From Kangiella sediminilitoris (GTDB taxonomy: Bacteria; Pseudomonadota; Gammaproteobacteria; Enterobacterales; Kangiellaceae): a DNA stretch of 64,000 nucleotides. The translations under genes and the position numbers were made by a program. Below are positions 25,375-34,771 of the stretch, one piece after another (the stretch's first letter is position 1; every line of letters begins with the position of its first letter). Location of the stretch: contig NZ_CP012418.1 in NCBI RefSeq assembly GCF_001708405.1, positions 2,012,501 through 2,076,500 of the forward strand, written 5' to 3'. Below the pieces are notes generated by a model. The model made no database searches. It had not been told where the DNA came from and saw only the letters and a program-made list of their open reading frames with translations.

Positions 25375-26604
25375 ATGAGCCACATTATGCCAAAATTTAA
25401 AATATCCATTGGCCCGGCAGCATTAGTCGCTGCTGCATTTATAGGTCCGGGAACCGTAACCATGGCAACCAAAGCAGGTGCCAGCTTTGGATTCAGTTTA
25501 CTCTGGGCATTATTATTTTCCATTATCGCGACCATGATCTTAAAGGAAATGACGGCACGACTCGGGGTCGTCGGTCAAAAAGGTCTGGGCGAAGCCATAC
25601 GCGAACTTATTAAAAACCCTGTCATAAAGGCCTTCTCAATTTTGCTTGTTGTTAGCGCCATCATTATAGGTAATGCGGCTTATGAAGGCGGAAATATTGC
25701 TGGTGCGACACTGGGTATTCAGGCAGTCTGGGACTACTCAGAACTTGTTGGCTTTGACTTCACTGCAATAATTATCGGACTTGTAGCTTTTGTCATTCTG
25801 TGGACAGGCAGCTATCGATTTATTGAAAAAGCCTTAATCGGTGTTGTTATTCTGATGAGCATCGCTTTTCTGGTAACTTTCTTCATGACAAAGCCTGATT
25901 GGGGAGATCTGTTTACCGGTTTGTTCGTGCCGTCATTACCTGACGGTTCTACACTGACGGTCATTGCTTTAATTGGTACTACCGTTGTCCCTTATAACTT
26001 ATTCCTTCACTCATCCAGCGCAAAAAAGAAGTGGCATACTCCAGAAGAATTGCCAGAAGCCAAAAGAGATATTTATATAGCCATTCCTTTTGGCGGCTTG
26101 ATTTCAATTGCTATCGTCTCGACGGCAGCCAGTGCATTTTTCGGTAGTCAATTGGAGATTAATAATGCTGCGGATATGGCAAAAAGTATTGAGCCTGCTT
26201 TCGGCAACCTGGCCAAGTACATGATCGCAGTAGGCTTTTTTGCTGCCGGTATTTCTTCAGCAATCACTGCACCACTCGCCTCAGCCTATGCTCTCACTGG
26301 CCTGCTGAATATACCCGAGGATTTAAAGTCATTTAAATTCCGAGCGGTATGGATTGCTATTCTAGTATTTGGTGTTGTCGCAGCCTCCCTCGGCTTAAAA
26401 CCAATTTCTGTTATTTGGTTCGCTCAGGTTGCTAATGGTCTACTATTGCCGATTATTGTTATCTTCTTGCTGTGGGCTATGAACCAGAGCTTCCTTGGTG
26501 ATTACCGAAACAACTGGTGGAAAAATTTACTGGGGCTGATCGTGGTTGTCGTTTCTATCATTCTTGGCGGTAAGAGTCTACTAGCCGCCTTTGAGTTGTT
26601 ATAA
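25375..26604 (+). CDS. Nramp-fold (YcsG-like) transporter lacking canonical metal ligands
   Basis: 409-residue inner-membrane protein with about 11 membrane helices and the Nramp/LeuT-fold pattern. Canonical Nramp metal transporters carry DPGN in helix 1 and MPH in helix 6. Here the corresponding places read GPGT (residues 24-27) and VPYN (205-208), so the Asp, Asn and Met metal ligands are all replaced. It is directly followed by pxpA, pxpB and pxpC, as is the B. subtilis homolog YcsG near ycsF-kipI-kipA. I infer that it imports 5-oxoproline or a related compound rather than a metal. An ATG at 25387 is an alternative start. Confidence 0.8.
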   Translation: MSHIMPKFKISIGPAALVAAAFIGPGTVTMATKAGASFGFSLLWALLFSIIATMILKEMTARLGVVGQKGLGEAIRELIKNPVIKAFSILLVVSAIIIGNAAYEGGNIAGATLGIQAVWDYSELVGFDFTAIIIGLVAFVILWTGSYRFIEKALIGVVILMSIAFLVTFFMTKPDWGDLFTGLFVPSLPDGSTLTVIALIGTTVVPYNLFLHSSSAKKKWHTPEELPEAKRDIYIAIPFGGLISIAIVSTAASAFFGSQLEINNAADMAKSIEPAFGNLAKYMIAVGFFAAGISSAITAPLASAYALTGLLNIPEDLKSFKFRAVWIAILVFGVVAASLGLKPISVIWFAQVANGLLLPIIVIFLLWAMNQSFLGDYRNNWWKNLLGLIVVVVSIILGGKSLLAAFELL

Positions 26605-26611
26605 TCAAATC

Positions 26612-27373
26612 ATGCGTATGACAATTGATATAAATTGCGATTTAGGCGAAAGCACTAACCCGGAGCACTGGGAGAGTGATGCATTGCTTATGCCTTATAT
26701 CTCCTCCTGTAATATCGCCTGTGGGGGGCATGCCGGTAATGAAGCCAGCGTAAGAGCATCTGTCAGAAATGCTTACTCGCATAATTTGTCAATTGGCGCA
26801 CATCCTTCTTATCCCGATAAAGAAAACTTTGGTCGTCGCTCGATTCCAATTGACGATGACTCTCTACGACAAACCATTTCTGAGCAAATCACCCTGGTTT
26901 TGAGAGAGTGTGAATCGCAACAGACCAAACTTTCTCACGTCAAGCCACACGGAGCTTTGTATAACGATGCAGCCAAAGATCTCAGCCTGGCACTTTTAGT
27001 AGCAGAGGAAGTGGCAAAAATTTCACCAGAATTAAAACTGATGGGTTTAGCTGAATCTGAAATGTATGAAGCAGCTAAAAAAGCAGGGCTGGAATTTATT
27101 CATGAAGGTTTTATGGATAGAAACTATCAGGCGGATAAAACTCTTGTTCCCCGAACAGAGAATAATGCTTTGCATGAGTCATTGGAAGACAGTTTAAATC
27201 AGGCGCTTAGCTTTGCTCTAGGCTCCCCCATTCAGACACCTGATAACGTCGAGCTTCAAATTATTATCGACTCAATCTGCCTGCATGGAGATAACCCTAA
27301 TGCATTATCAATGGCGAAACAGCTTTACCAGCGACTTGAGGAACATGATTTTAAGGTAAGGGCCCCTATCTAG
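26612..27373 (+). CDS. pxpA: 5-oxoprolinase subunit A (LamB/YcsF family)
   Basis: About 253 residues. The start at ATG 26612 (or the ATG at 26618) is chosen over the TTG at 26591, which lies within the transporter gene. The family start TIDINCDLGES, the SCNIACGGHAGN metal/active-site block, the IGAHPSYPDKENFGRR block and the HVKPHGALYND motif are all intact. With PxpB and PxpC it forms the ATP-dependent 5-oxoprolinase that opens pyroglutamate to glutamate. Confidence 0.93.
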   Translation: MRMTIDINCDLGESTNPEHWESDALLMPYISSCNIACGGHAGNEASVRASVRNAYSHNLSIGAHPSYPDKENFGRRSIPIDDDSLRQTISEQITLVLRECESQQTKLSHVKPHGALYNDAAKDLSLALLVAEEVAKISPELKLMGLAESEMYEAAKKAGLEFIHEGFMDRNYQADKTLVPRTENNALHESLEDSLNQALSFALGSPIQTPDNVELQIIIDSICLHGDNPNALSMAKQLYQRLEEHDFKVRAPI

Positions 27374-28054
27374 ATGGCAAAACCAGAGCTTCACATTAAT
27401 AGCGACAACTCTATCATCATTGAATTTAATGCTGAGATTAGCATTGAGCTAACACGCCTTATTCTTGGAACCAAAGAAAGCATTGAGGCTGCCAAACTTG
27501 ATGGTTTTGTCGAGGTAGTGCCCGCCTACGACAGTTTACTGATCATATTTAAGGCAGAACAATTCAAACCAGAAGCTTGTCTGCAACAAATAGAGTCTAT
27601 TGTAACCTCAGCAACACCCGTTAAAGAGGGTCAGCATCAACATCACCGGATCCCAGTATGCTATGACAAATCATTTGCACCGGATTTGGAGTATGTTGCT
27701 GATTATTGCGGACTGACAACGGATGAGTTGATCCGTTTACATTGTAGCTCCGAGTACCCGGTATTCATGCTAGGTTTTCTGCCAGGATTTCTTTATCTCG
27801 GTGAGCTTGATGAGCGACTCCATTGCCCGAGACGCTCGGAGCCAAGACCAAGAATAGAAGCAGGCTCTGTTGCCATTGGTGGTACTCAAACGGGAGTATA
27901 TCCGATAAATAGCCCTGGTGGTTGGCATATTATTGGCAAAACACCAATAAAGATGTTTGATGTTGCCAAGGAGCCGCCGGCTATAGCCAGCCCTTTGGAT
28001 ACTATCAGCTTTGAACCAATCAGCCTGGAGGAGTTTGAGCGTTATGGCGATTAA
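27374..28054 (+). CDS. pxpB: 5-oxoprolinase subunit B (KipI family)
   Basis: 226-residue protein that begins immediately after the pxpA stop codon. The carboxyltransferase-like C-terminal half shows VFMLGFLPGFLYLGELDERLHCPRR and GSVAIGGTQTGVYPINSPGGWHIIG (pieces near residues 132-200), typical of the PxpB/KipI family. Subunit of ATP-dependent 5-oxoprolinase. The regulatory role of B. subtilis KipI on sporulation kinase does not apply here. Confidence 0.93.
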   Translation: MAKPELHINSDNSIIIEFNAEISIELTRLILGTKESIEAAKLDGFVEVVPAYDSLLIIFKAEQFKPEACLQQIESIVTSATPVKEGQHQHHRIPVCYDKSFAPDLEYVADYCGLTTDELIRLHCSSEYPVFMLGFLPGFLYLGELDERLHCPRRSEPRPRIEAGSVAIGGTQTGVYPINSPGGWHIIGKTPIKMFDVAKEPPAIASPLDTISFEPISLEEFERYGD

Positions 28055-28985
28055 AGTCCACAAGGCTGGCTTACAGACGACGGTTCAAGATTCAGGCCGT
28101 AGCGGATACCGTAAATATGGCGTTGCTAATAACGGAGCTCTGGATGAATACAGCCACCGTTTGGCAAACTGGTTAGTAGGGAAAGAAAAAGATAGCCCGA
28201 CTCTGGAGGTCACTCAGATAGGTCCAGTCCTTGAATTTACAACGGCCACAACCATTGGGATTGCCGGTGCGGAGTTTGAGCTATTCATTAATGATCAGGC
28301 TGTACCAATTAACCAGACATTACATATTAAGGCTGGAGACACACTGAGCTTTGGTCACCTAAAGTCAGGGGCAAGAGCTTATATCGCCTTCTCCGGTGAT
28401 CTTGAGATACCGAGCATTATGCAAAGCAGGTCAACCAACCTACTGGCAAGTTTTGGTGGATTGAATGGTCGAGCACTTCAAGATGGTGATTGCCTGTCTA
28501 TATCTTCAGAGCTTTTTGCGCAAGAGCGTACGGTTCCAGAAGAGCTGTTAATGGAACACCACCACAACCTCAAGCAAAAGCATATTATAGTTCGTATGAT
28601 ACCGGGTAGAGAGTTCTCCTGCCTGGAAAAAGGTAGTAAAGAAAAATTTCTATGCAGCGACTTTGAAGTTAACAGCTACAGCAATCGAATGGCCATTAAG
28701 CTTGACGGAGCCGAACTATCGACCAGAGAAGAACAGTCGATGATTACGAGTCCAATTGTACCCGGAACCGTACAGCTGCCTTCCAATGGCCAGCCCATCA
28801 TCATTCTTGCTGATGGTCAAACAGCAGGAGGTTATCCTCGTATCGGTCAGGTAATCACAGCCGACCTCAGCTTATTGGCTCAGCTTAAACCTCATGATCG
28901 TCTATCGTTCTATCCCATTGATATTCAGCAGGCAAAAAAAATCCTGCTTCAGAAGCAGGATTTTATCTCTAACTTAATTAAATGA
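28044..28985 (+). CDS. pxpC: 5-oxoprolinase subunit C (KipA/biotin-dependent carboxyltransferase family)
   Basis: About 313 residues. The start ATG at 28044 overlaps the end of pxpB by 11 bases and has GGAGGAG upstream. The N-terminus IKVHKAGLQTTVQDSGRSGYRKYG is the family signature; ADGQTAGGYPRIGQV near the C-terminus is another. Third subunit of 5-oxoprolinase. The last 20 codons overlap the terminator hairpin of rlmB, leaving only 2 bases between the two convergent genes. Confidence 0.93.
   Translation: MAIKVHKAGLQTTVQDSGRSGYRKYGVANNGALDEYSHRLANWLVGKEKDSPTLEVTQIGPVLEFTTATTIGIAGAEFELFINDQAVPINQTLHIKAGDTLSFGHLKSGARAYIAFSGDLEIPSIMQSRSTNLLASFGGLNGRALQDGDCLSISSELFAQERTVPEELLMEHHHNLKQKHIIVRMIPGREFSCLEKGSKEKFLCSDFEVNSYSNRMAIKLDGAELSTREEQSMITSPIVPGTVQLPSNGQPIIILADGQTAGGYPRIGQVITADLSLLAQLKPHDRLSFYPIDIQQAKKILLQKQDFISNLIK
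28934..28964. terminator. Terminator embedded in the 3' coding end of pxpC
   Basis: Perfect 12-bp stem AAAATCCTGCTT/AAGCAGGATTTT with a 3-base loop (28938-28964). On the minus strand it is followed by a further four T (eight in all), which suits rlmB, whose stop is at 28988. The plus-strand tail is TTTTATC, so pxpC transcription could also stop before its own stop codon at 28983-28985. Confidence 0.85.
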
Positions 28986-28987
28986 TA

Positions 28988-29728
28988 CTAACTAGACCTC
29001 TGCCTAACCGCCTCAAATAAGGTTACTCCCGTCGCCACGGATACATTTAGGCTGGATACTTCTCCTGCCATTGGGATCTTAATCAAGAAGTCGCAGTTTT
29101 CACGAGTCAATCGTCTCATGCCATCGCCTTCAGCACCCATCACAATGGCCAGGCCACCTTTTAAATTGGCCTGATAGATATCCTGCTCAGCTTCACCTGC
29201 GGTTCCTGCTATCCAGACACCATGTTCCTGTAATACTTTCATGGTTCTAACAAGGTTTGTTACCTGAATAAATGGCACAGACTCAGCAGCACCGCAGGCA
29301 ACTTTTCTCACCACATCAGTTATTCCAACCGCATTGTCTTTTGGAGCAATGACCATATGTACACCTGCTGCATCAGCACTACGCAAACAGGCGCCTAAAT
29401 TATGAGGATCAGTAACACCGTCTAAAATCAATATGAACGGTGATTCTTCTAACTCATTGAGCAGTTCGGGAATATGTTTCTCATGATAATTTTTTTGTTT
29501 TTTCTGAAGACTGATCGCTATCACACCCTGATGTCGCTGGTCGGTCATTTCATCAAGCTCTTCGCGACTCTTTTGAGTCACAGGAATATTTTTTTCTTGA
29601 GCAAGCTTCACTAACTTGTGCGCGCGTTGATCGTGCCGGTTACTCTGAATAAAAAGCCTCTCGACACTTTTACTATTTCGTTTTAATAAAACTTCTACTG
29701 CATGTAGACCATAAACAATTTCAGACAT
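28988..29728 (-). CDS. rlmB: 23S rRNA (guanosine(2251)-2'-O)-methyltransferase RlmB
   Basis: 246-residue SPOUT-class enzyme that methylates G2251 of the ribosomal P-loop. It starts IVYGLHAVEVLLKRNSKSVERL. The conserved motifs are LDGVTDPHNLGACLRSADAAG, IVMGAEGDGMRRLTRENCD and IPMAGEVSSLNVSVATGV, the last carrying the AdoMet-knot residues. It follows rnr on the same strand, the usual gammaproteobacterial rnr-rlmB order. Confidence 0.96.
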   Translation of the reverse strand: MSEIVYGLHAVEVLLKRNSKSVERLFIQSNRHDQRAHKLVKLAQEKNIPVTQKSREELDEMTDQRHQGVIAISLQKKQKNYHEKHIPELLNELEESPFILILDGVTDPHNLGACLRSADAAGVHMVIAPKDNAVGITDVVRKVACGAAESVPFIQVTNLVRTMKVLQEHGVWIAGTAGEAEQDIYQANLKGGLAIVMGAEGDGMRRLTRENCDFLIKIPMAGEVSSLNVSVATGVTLFEAVRQRSS

Positions 29729-29746
29729 ACTTACCTACAATTGATG

Positions 29747-32116
29747 TTAACGACGATTCTTTTTACCGCTTTTACCACGTTTCTTTTTGGCATTTTTACC
29801 GCCTTTACTGGCACCATTTTTCTTCCCTTTATGGCCACTTTTATCACCACTCTTAGCTACAGAACCTGAGCGTTTGGCTTTGTTAAAAAGTTTCTTACGC
29901 TCTGAACCACGAACTTTTTCACGTTTTACCTTGTCACGCTCTATAAGTTCAAAGTCTATATTTCGTTGTTCCAGATCGACATGGCTGACCTTAATTTTTA
30001 CTCGATCACCGACCCTGAAAGTTTGGTGAGTACGTTCACCAATTAATCGCATTTTTGCCGCATCAAAATGGTAATAATCATCGCCAAGTTCGCTAATATG
30101 CACCAAACCTTCTACGTACAATTCGTCCAGCGCAATAAACACACCAAAACTAGTGACTGAAGAGACCGTTCCCCAGTACTCATCACCCACCCTGGTCAAC
30201 ATATATTCACATTTTAACCAGTCGACAACATCACGTGTAGCCAGGTCAGCACGTCGCTCAGTCATTGAACTATGTTCAGACAGCTGCACCAGTTCCTGTT
30301 CATTGTACTTTCGTCCGCCATCCGTTCCGACGACATTATCTGACTTGAGTAATGCTTTAATAATGCGATGCACCAGCAGATCCGGGTAACGGCGGATAGG
30401 AGATGTGAAGTGGGTATAGGAGTCAAAAGCCAATCCAAAATGCCCCTCATTCTGAGGGCTGTAAACAGCCTGCATCATAGAACGAAGCATCATGGTCTGG
30501 ATTAACTCATAATCTGGCCGTTCCTTGATAGCATCATGCAGTTCACGGTAATGCTTCGGCTCTGGCTTTTCACCACCAAAAAGAAATATTCCTAATTCGC
30601 CAAGGAAAGCTCTAAAAGATTCTAGCCTGTCTTCCGATGGCCCTTCATGCACACGATAGATGCCGGGCAAAGGACTTTGTTCGATAAATTGAGCTGCCGC
30701 CACGTTGGCGCAAATCATGCACTCTTCGATAATTTTATGAGCATCATTACGATGGCTCGCTACGATGTTTTCAATCTTGCGATTTTCATCGAAAATGATC
30801 TGTGTCTCTGTGGTTTCAAACTCAATGGCTCCCCGAGCGTTTTTAATCGCCAGTCGAGCTTTAAATAGCTCATAAAGCTCTTCAAGTTCAGGTACGCGAT
30901 CGGAATATTGCTGACGGAGTTCTTCATCTCCACTTAATATTGACCATACCTTGTCGTAGGTAAAACGCGCATGCGAGTGCATCACTGCAGGATAAAACTG
31001 ACTATCAACAACATTACCTTTTGGGTCAAGATCCATTTCTGCAACCATGCACAGGCGATCAACATCTGGATTCAACGAGCAAAGGCCATTCGACAAAAGC
31101 TCGGGTAACATCGGTACCACATACTCAGGAAAGTAGACGGAATTACCACGCTCAATCGCTTCTTTGTCTAAAGCACTTTCGGGACGCACATAATGGCTTA
31201 CATCAGCAATGGCGACCCAAAGCTTCCAGCCGCCACTTGCCTGTTTTTCACAATAAACAGCATCATCGAAATCTCTGGCGTCGGCGCCATCAATCGTAAC
31301 TAAAGGTAGCTTCCTTAAGTCCACGCGACCTTCCCAATCCTGGTCTCTGACTTCAACTGGAAGATCGGTGACTTCAGAATTCACATCTCTTGGCCATTCG
31401 TGCGGAATCTGATGATTCCGGATGGCGATTTCGATTTCCATTCCCGCAGAAAGGTGATCACCTAAAACCTCGGTAATAATGCCGTGGGCGTGTCGATTTT
31501 TCTTCGGGCGCTGGGTTATTTCAGCAACTACAACCTGACCTTTACTGGCTCCAAGAGTATCGTCCGGTGAAATAATCAGGTCGTGCAAAATTCGGGGGTC
31601 TTCGGATGAAACGAAAAGGAGACCGCTTTCTTCAAACAGGCGTCCTACAACGTAGTTGGTAGAGCCGTCAAGAATCTCCACAATCGCACCTTCTGTGCGA
31701 CCTCTTCGATCTACTTTTTTTACTCTGGCGAGTACCTTATCTCCGTGGAAAACACTGTGCATTTCGCGGGGTGACAGATACCAGTCATCACCGCCCTCTT
31801 CCAGCGCAAGATATCCATAGCCGTCACGATGCGCCAAGACCTTCCCTCGCTTGAGATCCGTAGCATCCACCAGGCAATATCGACCTTTTCGGTTACAGAT
31901 TAACTGCCCATCACGCTCCATAGCGTTAAGACGCTTATCTAGCGCTCGCTTCTGTTCTGACTTATTAATATCAGCTTTCTTAGCTATGGTCTCAAACGAT
32001 ACAGGTTCACCAGCCTCTTCCAATAGCTGTAAGATAAATTGGCGACTGGCTATAGGGTTGTCGTAACGCTGAGCTTCGAGCTCGGCCTGTGGGTCTTGCT
32101 TGGTTTTCTTTGGCAT
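29747..32116 (-). CDS. rnr: Ribonuclease R
   Basis: 789-residue 3'-5' exoribonuclease able to digest structured RNA. Domains in order: an N-terminal helix-turn-helix (about 25-85), cold-shock domains (to about 240), the RNB catalytic domain with DGADARDFDDAV near residues 278-290, an S1 domain near 650-735, and a Lys/Gly-rich tail of about 55 residues. Such basic tails bind RNA and, in E. coli, contact tmRNA-SmpB. Length is near the family norm. It is the first gene of rnr-rlmB. Confidence 0.97.
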   Translation of the reverse strand: MPKKTKQDPQAELEAQRYDNPIASRQFILQLLEEAGEPVSFETIAKKADINKSEQKRALDKRLNAMERDGQLICNRKGRYCLVDATDLKRGKVLAHRDGYGYLALEEGGDDWYLSPREMHSVFHGDKVLARVKKVDRRGRTEGAIVEILDGSTNYVVGRLFEESGLLFVSSEDPRILHDLIISPDDTLGASKGQVVVAEITQRPKKNRHAHGIITEVLGDHLSAGMEIEIAIRNHQIPHEWPRDVNSEVTDLPVEVRDQDWEGRVDLRKLPLVTIDGADARDFDDAVYCEKQASGGWKLWVAIADVSHYVRPESALDKEAIERGNSVYFPEYVVPMLPELLSNGLCSLNPDVDRLCMVAEMDLDPKGNVVDSQFYPAVMHSHARFTYDKVWSILSGDEELRQQYSDRVPELEELYELFKARLAIKNARGAIEFETTETQIIFDENRKIENIVASHRNDAHKIIEECMICANVAAAQFIEQSPLPGIYRVHEGPSEDRLESFRAFLGELGIFLFGGEKPEPKHYRELHDAIKERPDYELIQTMMLRSMMQAVYSPQNEGHFGLAFDSYTHFTSPIRRYPDLLVHRIIKALLKSDNVVGTDGGRKYNEQELVQLSEHSSMTERRADLATRDVVDWLKCEYMLTRVGDEYWGTVSSVTSFGVFIALDELYVEGLVHISELGDDYYHFDAAKMRLIGERTHQTFRVGDRVKIKVSHVDLEQRNIDFELIERDKVKREKVRGSERKKLFNKAKRSGSVAKSGDKSGHKGKKNGASKGGKNAKKKRGKSGKKNRR

Positions 32117-32198
32117 ATATTCATCCTAATTTTTTAACATTGTATCGGTTATCCCCCTCTCCCACCAAACCTAATTGAGGAATATGCCCTCATAGAGC

Positions 32199-32226
32199 AA
32201 AAAAGCGGCTCAAAGGCCGCTTTTTA
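32199..32226 (-). terminator. Terminator after the small lipoprotein gene
   Basis: Stem AAAAGCGGC/GCCGCTTTT (9 bp plus flanking A/T pairs) with a 5-7 base loop. It lies 19 bases past the stop of the 97-residue lipoprotein on the minus strand and is followed by T. Confidence 0.88.
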
Positions 32227-32244
32227 TTTATTAAACAGTGATTT

Positions 32245-32538
32245 TTAGCCTTTTCTAGACTCTCTGATGTAATAACGTGCTTTTTCTGAATTTTCAACGC
32301 AGGCGTCATAACTTTCGAATGTTTGATTGGTTTTTGCAGCAGTCAACAAGCTGGCTGCTTTAGTATAGTTAACCGTCCCAGCGAAACCTTCGCTTTTAGC
32401 AAAACTCAGCTCTTTATACGCTGTATCTATTGCCTGCCTGCATTGAGCTGCGCTCGAACCTTTTCTTGCCCCGGCACAAGACGCTAATAACAAGGCAATA
32501 GCACTTAAGATCAAAATTACTTTTATATCTTTCATCAT
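32245..32538 (-). CDS. Small lipoprotein of unknown function
   Basis: 97 residues with a signal sequence and lipobox LLASC near residues 17-21. The mature part is short and helical with two Cys that could pair (about residues 33 and 80). A run ELSFAKSEGFAGTVNYTKAASLLTAAKTNQTF looks like a TPR-like helical hairpin, similar to the tiny lipoproteins found beside rnr or hldE in some relatives. Function unknown. It is monocistronic with its own terminator. Confidence 0.7.
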   Translation of the reverse strand: MMKDIKVILILSAIALLLASCAGARKGSSAAQCRQAIDTAYKELSFAKSEGFAGTVNYTKAASLLTAAKTNQTFESYDACVENSEKARYYIRESRKG

Positions 32539-32679
32539 TTACCTCCGGCGAGAAGCCATTTTTTTTACAGTTTACCTGCAAACTGCTTGATATAACACAA
32601 AATACCTCTCAACTCTTACATCACTCAGGGTAACGCGCTATCATTAACACACACTTAATATACCCATTGAGTAGATGGT

Positions 32680-34101
32680 TTGAACTTTAATCTTCCAAAA
32701 TTTAACAAAGCTAGAGTATTAGTAATCGGCGATATCATGCTTGATCGCTACTGGCATGGTGAAACATCACGCGTGTCCCCGGAAGCTCCGGTACCCGTGG
32801 TTAATGTCAGCCAAACCGAAGATCGGGCAGGCGGAGCAGGCAACGTTGCATTAAATATTGCCGTATTAGGCTGTCAGGTGACACTCTGCGGTGTAACAGG
32901 TAACGATGAAGCAGCGCAAAGTTTAGAGGAGATTTTGGAACATCAACAGGTGAACTGTGAGTTTGAAAAGCGCCCTCATCAACAAACCATCACCAAGCTT
33001 CGTCTGATGAGTCGTCACCAGCAATTATTAAGGGCCGACTTTGAGAAAGATTTTGCCCTGGATAACGGTATCGCGCTAGAAACTTTTGAGAAGCTTATCG
33101 AGCAGCATGACATAGTCGTTTTATCTGATTATGGGAAAGGCACCTTAAAAGATCCCCAGTCTGTTATTCAGGCTGCTGTATTACAAAACAAACCCGTGAT
33201 TGTTGATCCCAAGGGCAGTGACTTTACAAAATACCGTCAAGCGACCCTAATCACCCCGAATCAATCTGAATTTGATACTATCGCCGGCAAGTCAGAATCC
33301 GAAGAAGATTTTCTAGAGAAGGCTCGCGAAGTTAGAAACCAACTTGATATTGATAGCCTGCTGGTGACCCGTAGCGAAAAAGGTATGGCGTTATTCTCGG
33401 CTGATAAAGAACCTTACATGCAGGCAACTCAAGCTCAGGAAGTGTTTGATGTGACTGGCGCCGGTGATACCGTTGTGGCGACTCTTGCCAGTGCCATGGC
33501 TGCCGGGGCTACCATGAAAGAGTCCGTGCAAATAGCTAATCTTGCAGCTGGAATTGTCGTTGGCAAACTTGGTACAGCAACGGTTTCCACCCAAGAACTA
33601 CATCACGCCATGCTGAGCCATCAACCACTTCAAAAAGGCGTTGTTTCGGAACTTACCTTACTGGATCTGATTGCTCAGGCTAAAGCGTCCGGTGAGAAAA
33701 TTGTTATGACCAATGGCTGCTTCGATATTTTACACTCAGGACATGTCAGTTACCTTAAACAGGCTGCTGAACTTGGCGATAGGTTAATTGTGGCCGTTAA
33801 CAGCGACGACTCTGTGAAACGCTTAAAAGGGGAAAGTCGTCCTCTAAATCCTTGCCCACAGAGAATGATGGTTCTATCCGAACTGTCTAGCGTAGACTGG
33901 GTTGTTGAGTTTACTGAAGACACTCCTAAACGGCTTATAGAAGCTCTGGTTCCTGACGTCCTGGTAAAAGGTGGCGATTATAAGGTTGAGGAAATTGCAG
34001 GAGCAGATAGCGTCATTGCCAACGGAGGAAACGTAGTAATTCTCGATTTTGTTGATGGCGTATCCACCACCAATATCATTAACAAAGCTAAAAGCCACTA
34101 A
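32680..34101 (+). CDS. hldE: Bifunctional D-glycero-beta-D-manno-heptose-7-P kinase / heptose-1-P adenylyltransferase
   Basis: 473-residue cytoplasmic enzyme making ADP-heptose for the lipopolysaccharide inner core. The N-terminal ribokinase-like domain has VIGDIMLDRYWHG and the GAGD active-site motif in DVTGAGDTVVAT (about 260). The C-terminal nucleotidyltransferase domain (from about 345) has TNGCFDILHSGHV with the HxGH site. The start is TTG at 32680, matching the E. coli N-terminus in length. There is no ATG choice nearby. Confidence 0.96.
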   Translation: MNFNLPKFNKARVLVIGDIMLDRYWHGETSRVSPEAPVPVVNVSQTEDRAGGAGNVALNIAVLGCQVTLCGVTGNDEAAQSLEEILEHQQVNCEFEKRPHQQTITKLRLMSRHQQLLRADFEKDFALDNGIALETFEKLIEQHDIVVLSDYGKGTLKDPQSVIQAAVLQNKPVIVDPKGSDFTKYRQATLITPNQSEFDTIAGKSESEEDFLEKAREVRNQLDIDSLLVTRSEKGMALFSADKEPYMQATQAQEVFDVTGAGDTVVATLASAMAAGATMKESVQIANLAAGIVVGKLGTATVSTQELHHAMLSHQPLQKGVVSELTLLDLIAQAKASGEKIVMTNGCFDILHSGHVSYLKQAAELGDRLIVAVNSDDSVKRLKGESRPLNPCPQRMMVLSELSSVDWVVEFTEDTPKRLIEALVPDVLVKGGDYKVEEIAGADSVIANGGNVVILDFVDGVSTTNIINKAKSH

Positions 34102-34105
34102 AAAC

Positions 34106-34135
34106 AACAAAGCCTCGATACAACGAGGCTTTGTT
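34106..34135. terminator. Bidirectional terminator between hldE and the Yip1 gene
   Basis: Perfect 12-bp stem AACAAAGCCTCG/CGAGGCTTTGTT with a 6-base loop, five bases after the hldE stop codon. The minus-strand tail (TTGTTTTT) is the stronger T tract. The plus-strand tail is TTAATTAA. Confidence 0.85.
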
Positions 34136-34149
34136 AATTAAACTTTGAA

Positions 34150-34746
34150 TTATCGGGTAAACACAGGACCAACGCCATTTGCCCAGAATAAGACACTCAT
34201 GGCTAATGCAGCTACTACCAACACTAGGCCAACTGTGATGATCGAGTTTGAGAAAAAGAAAGCTTTCTCGTCACCAATCCCCATCATGATAGGCGTTCCC
34301 AAAAATAGTAACCTGACTGAAAAGGCAACAGCAACAAGGGTGAATAGCATATCCAGCCATAGAACCGGGTAGGCACTGAGGACACTGACTAGAAATAGAG
34401 GAATACAAGAGTATACAACTAGCGCGAAGCAGTCAGAGAGGCTCGCATCAGAACCATACGTTTTTGCCATCCAGTGTATTAGACGTGAAAAAATATAGGC
34501 ACCCACCAAAATAGCCAGATAAGCAGCAATAGAAATACTGAGCGCGCTTTCCCAGGTCAGTTTCACGGGGTCTTCATTACCAATTTTCCACCCACTGTAA
34601 ACAGCACCGATAAACGCAAAGAACGGCGGCAATAAAGCCATTACGATCAATACTCGAAGATAAACCTGTGGAATACTAAAGTTTTTTTCTTTTATGTGCT
34701 TCCAGGTATCTTCCGGTTTGTACAAAATATTAAATCGATTTTTCAT
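34150..34746 (-). CDS. Yip1 domain-containing inner-membrane protein
   Basis: About 198 residues. I start it at the ATG at 34746 because GAGGGGG lies 5 bases upstream and because the longer ORF would run into fnr. It begins FNILYKPEDTWKHIKEKN, the usual entry to the Yip1/YohC family, followed by five membrane segments. Function unknown. It is 25 bases downstream of fnr on the same strand and may be co-transcribed. Confidence 0.82.
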   Translation of the reverse strand: MKNRFNILYKPEDTWKHIKEKNFSIPQVYLRVLIVMALLPPFFAFIGAVYSGWKIGNEDPVKLTWESALSISIAAYLAILVGAYIFSRLIHWMAKTYGSDASLSDCFALVVYSCIPLFLVSVLSAYPVLWLDMLFTLVAVAFSVRLLFLGTPIMMGIGDEKAFFFSNSIITVGLVLVVAALAMSVLFWANGVGPVFTR

Positions 34747-34771
34747 ATTTGCCCCCTCAATACCAAATCGA

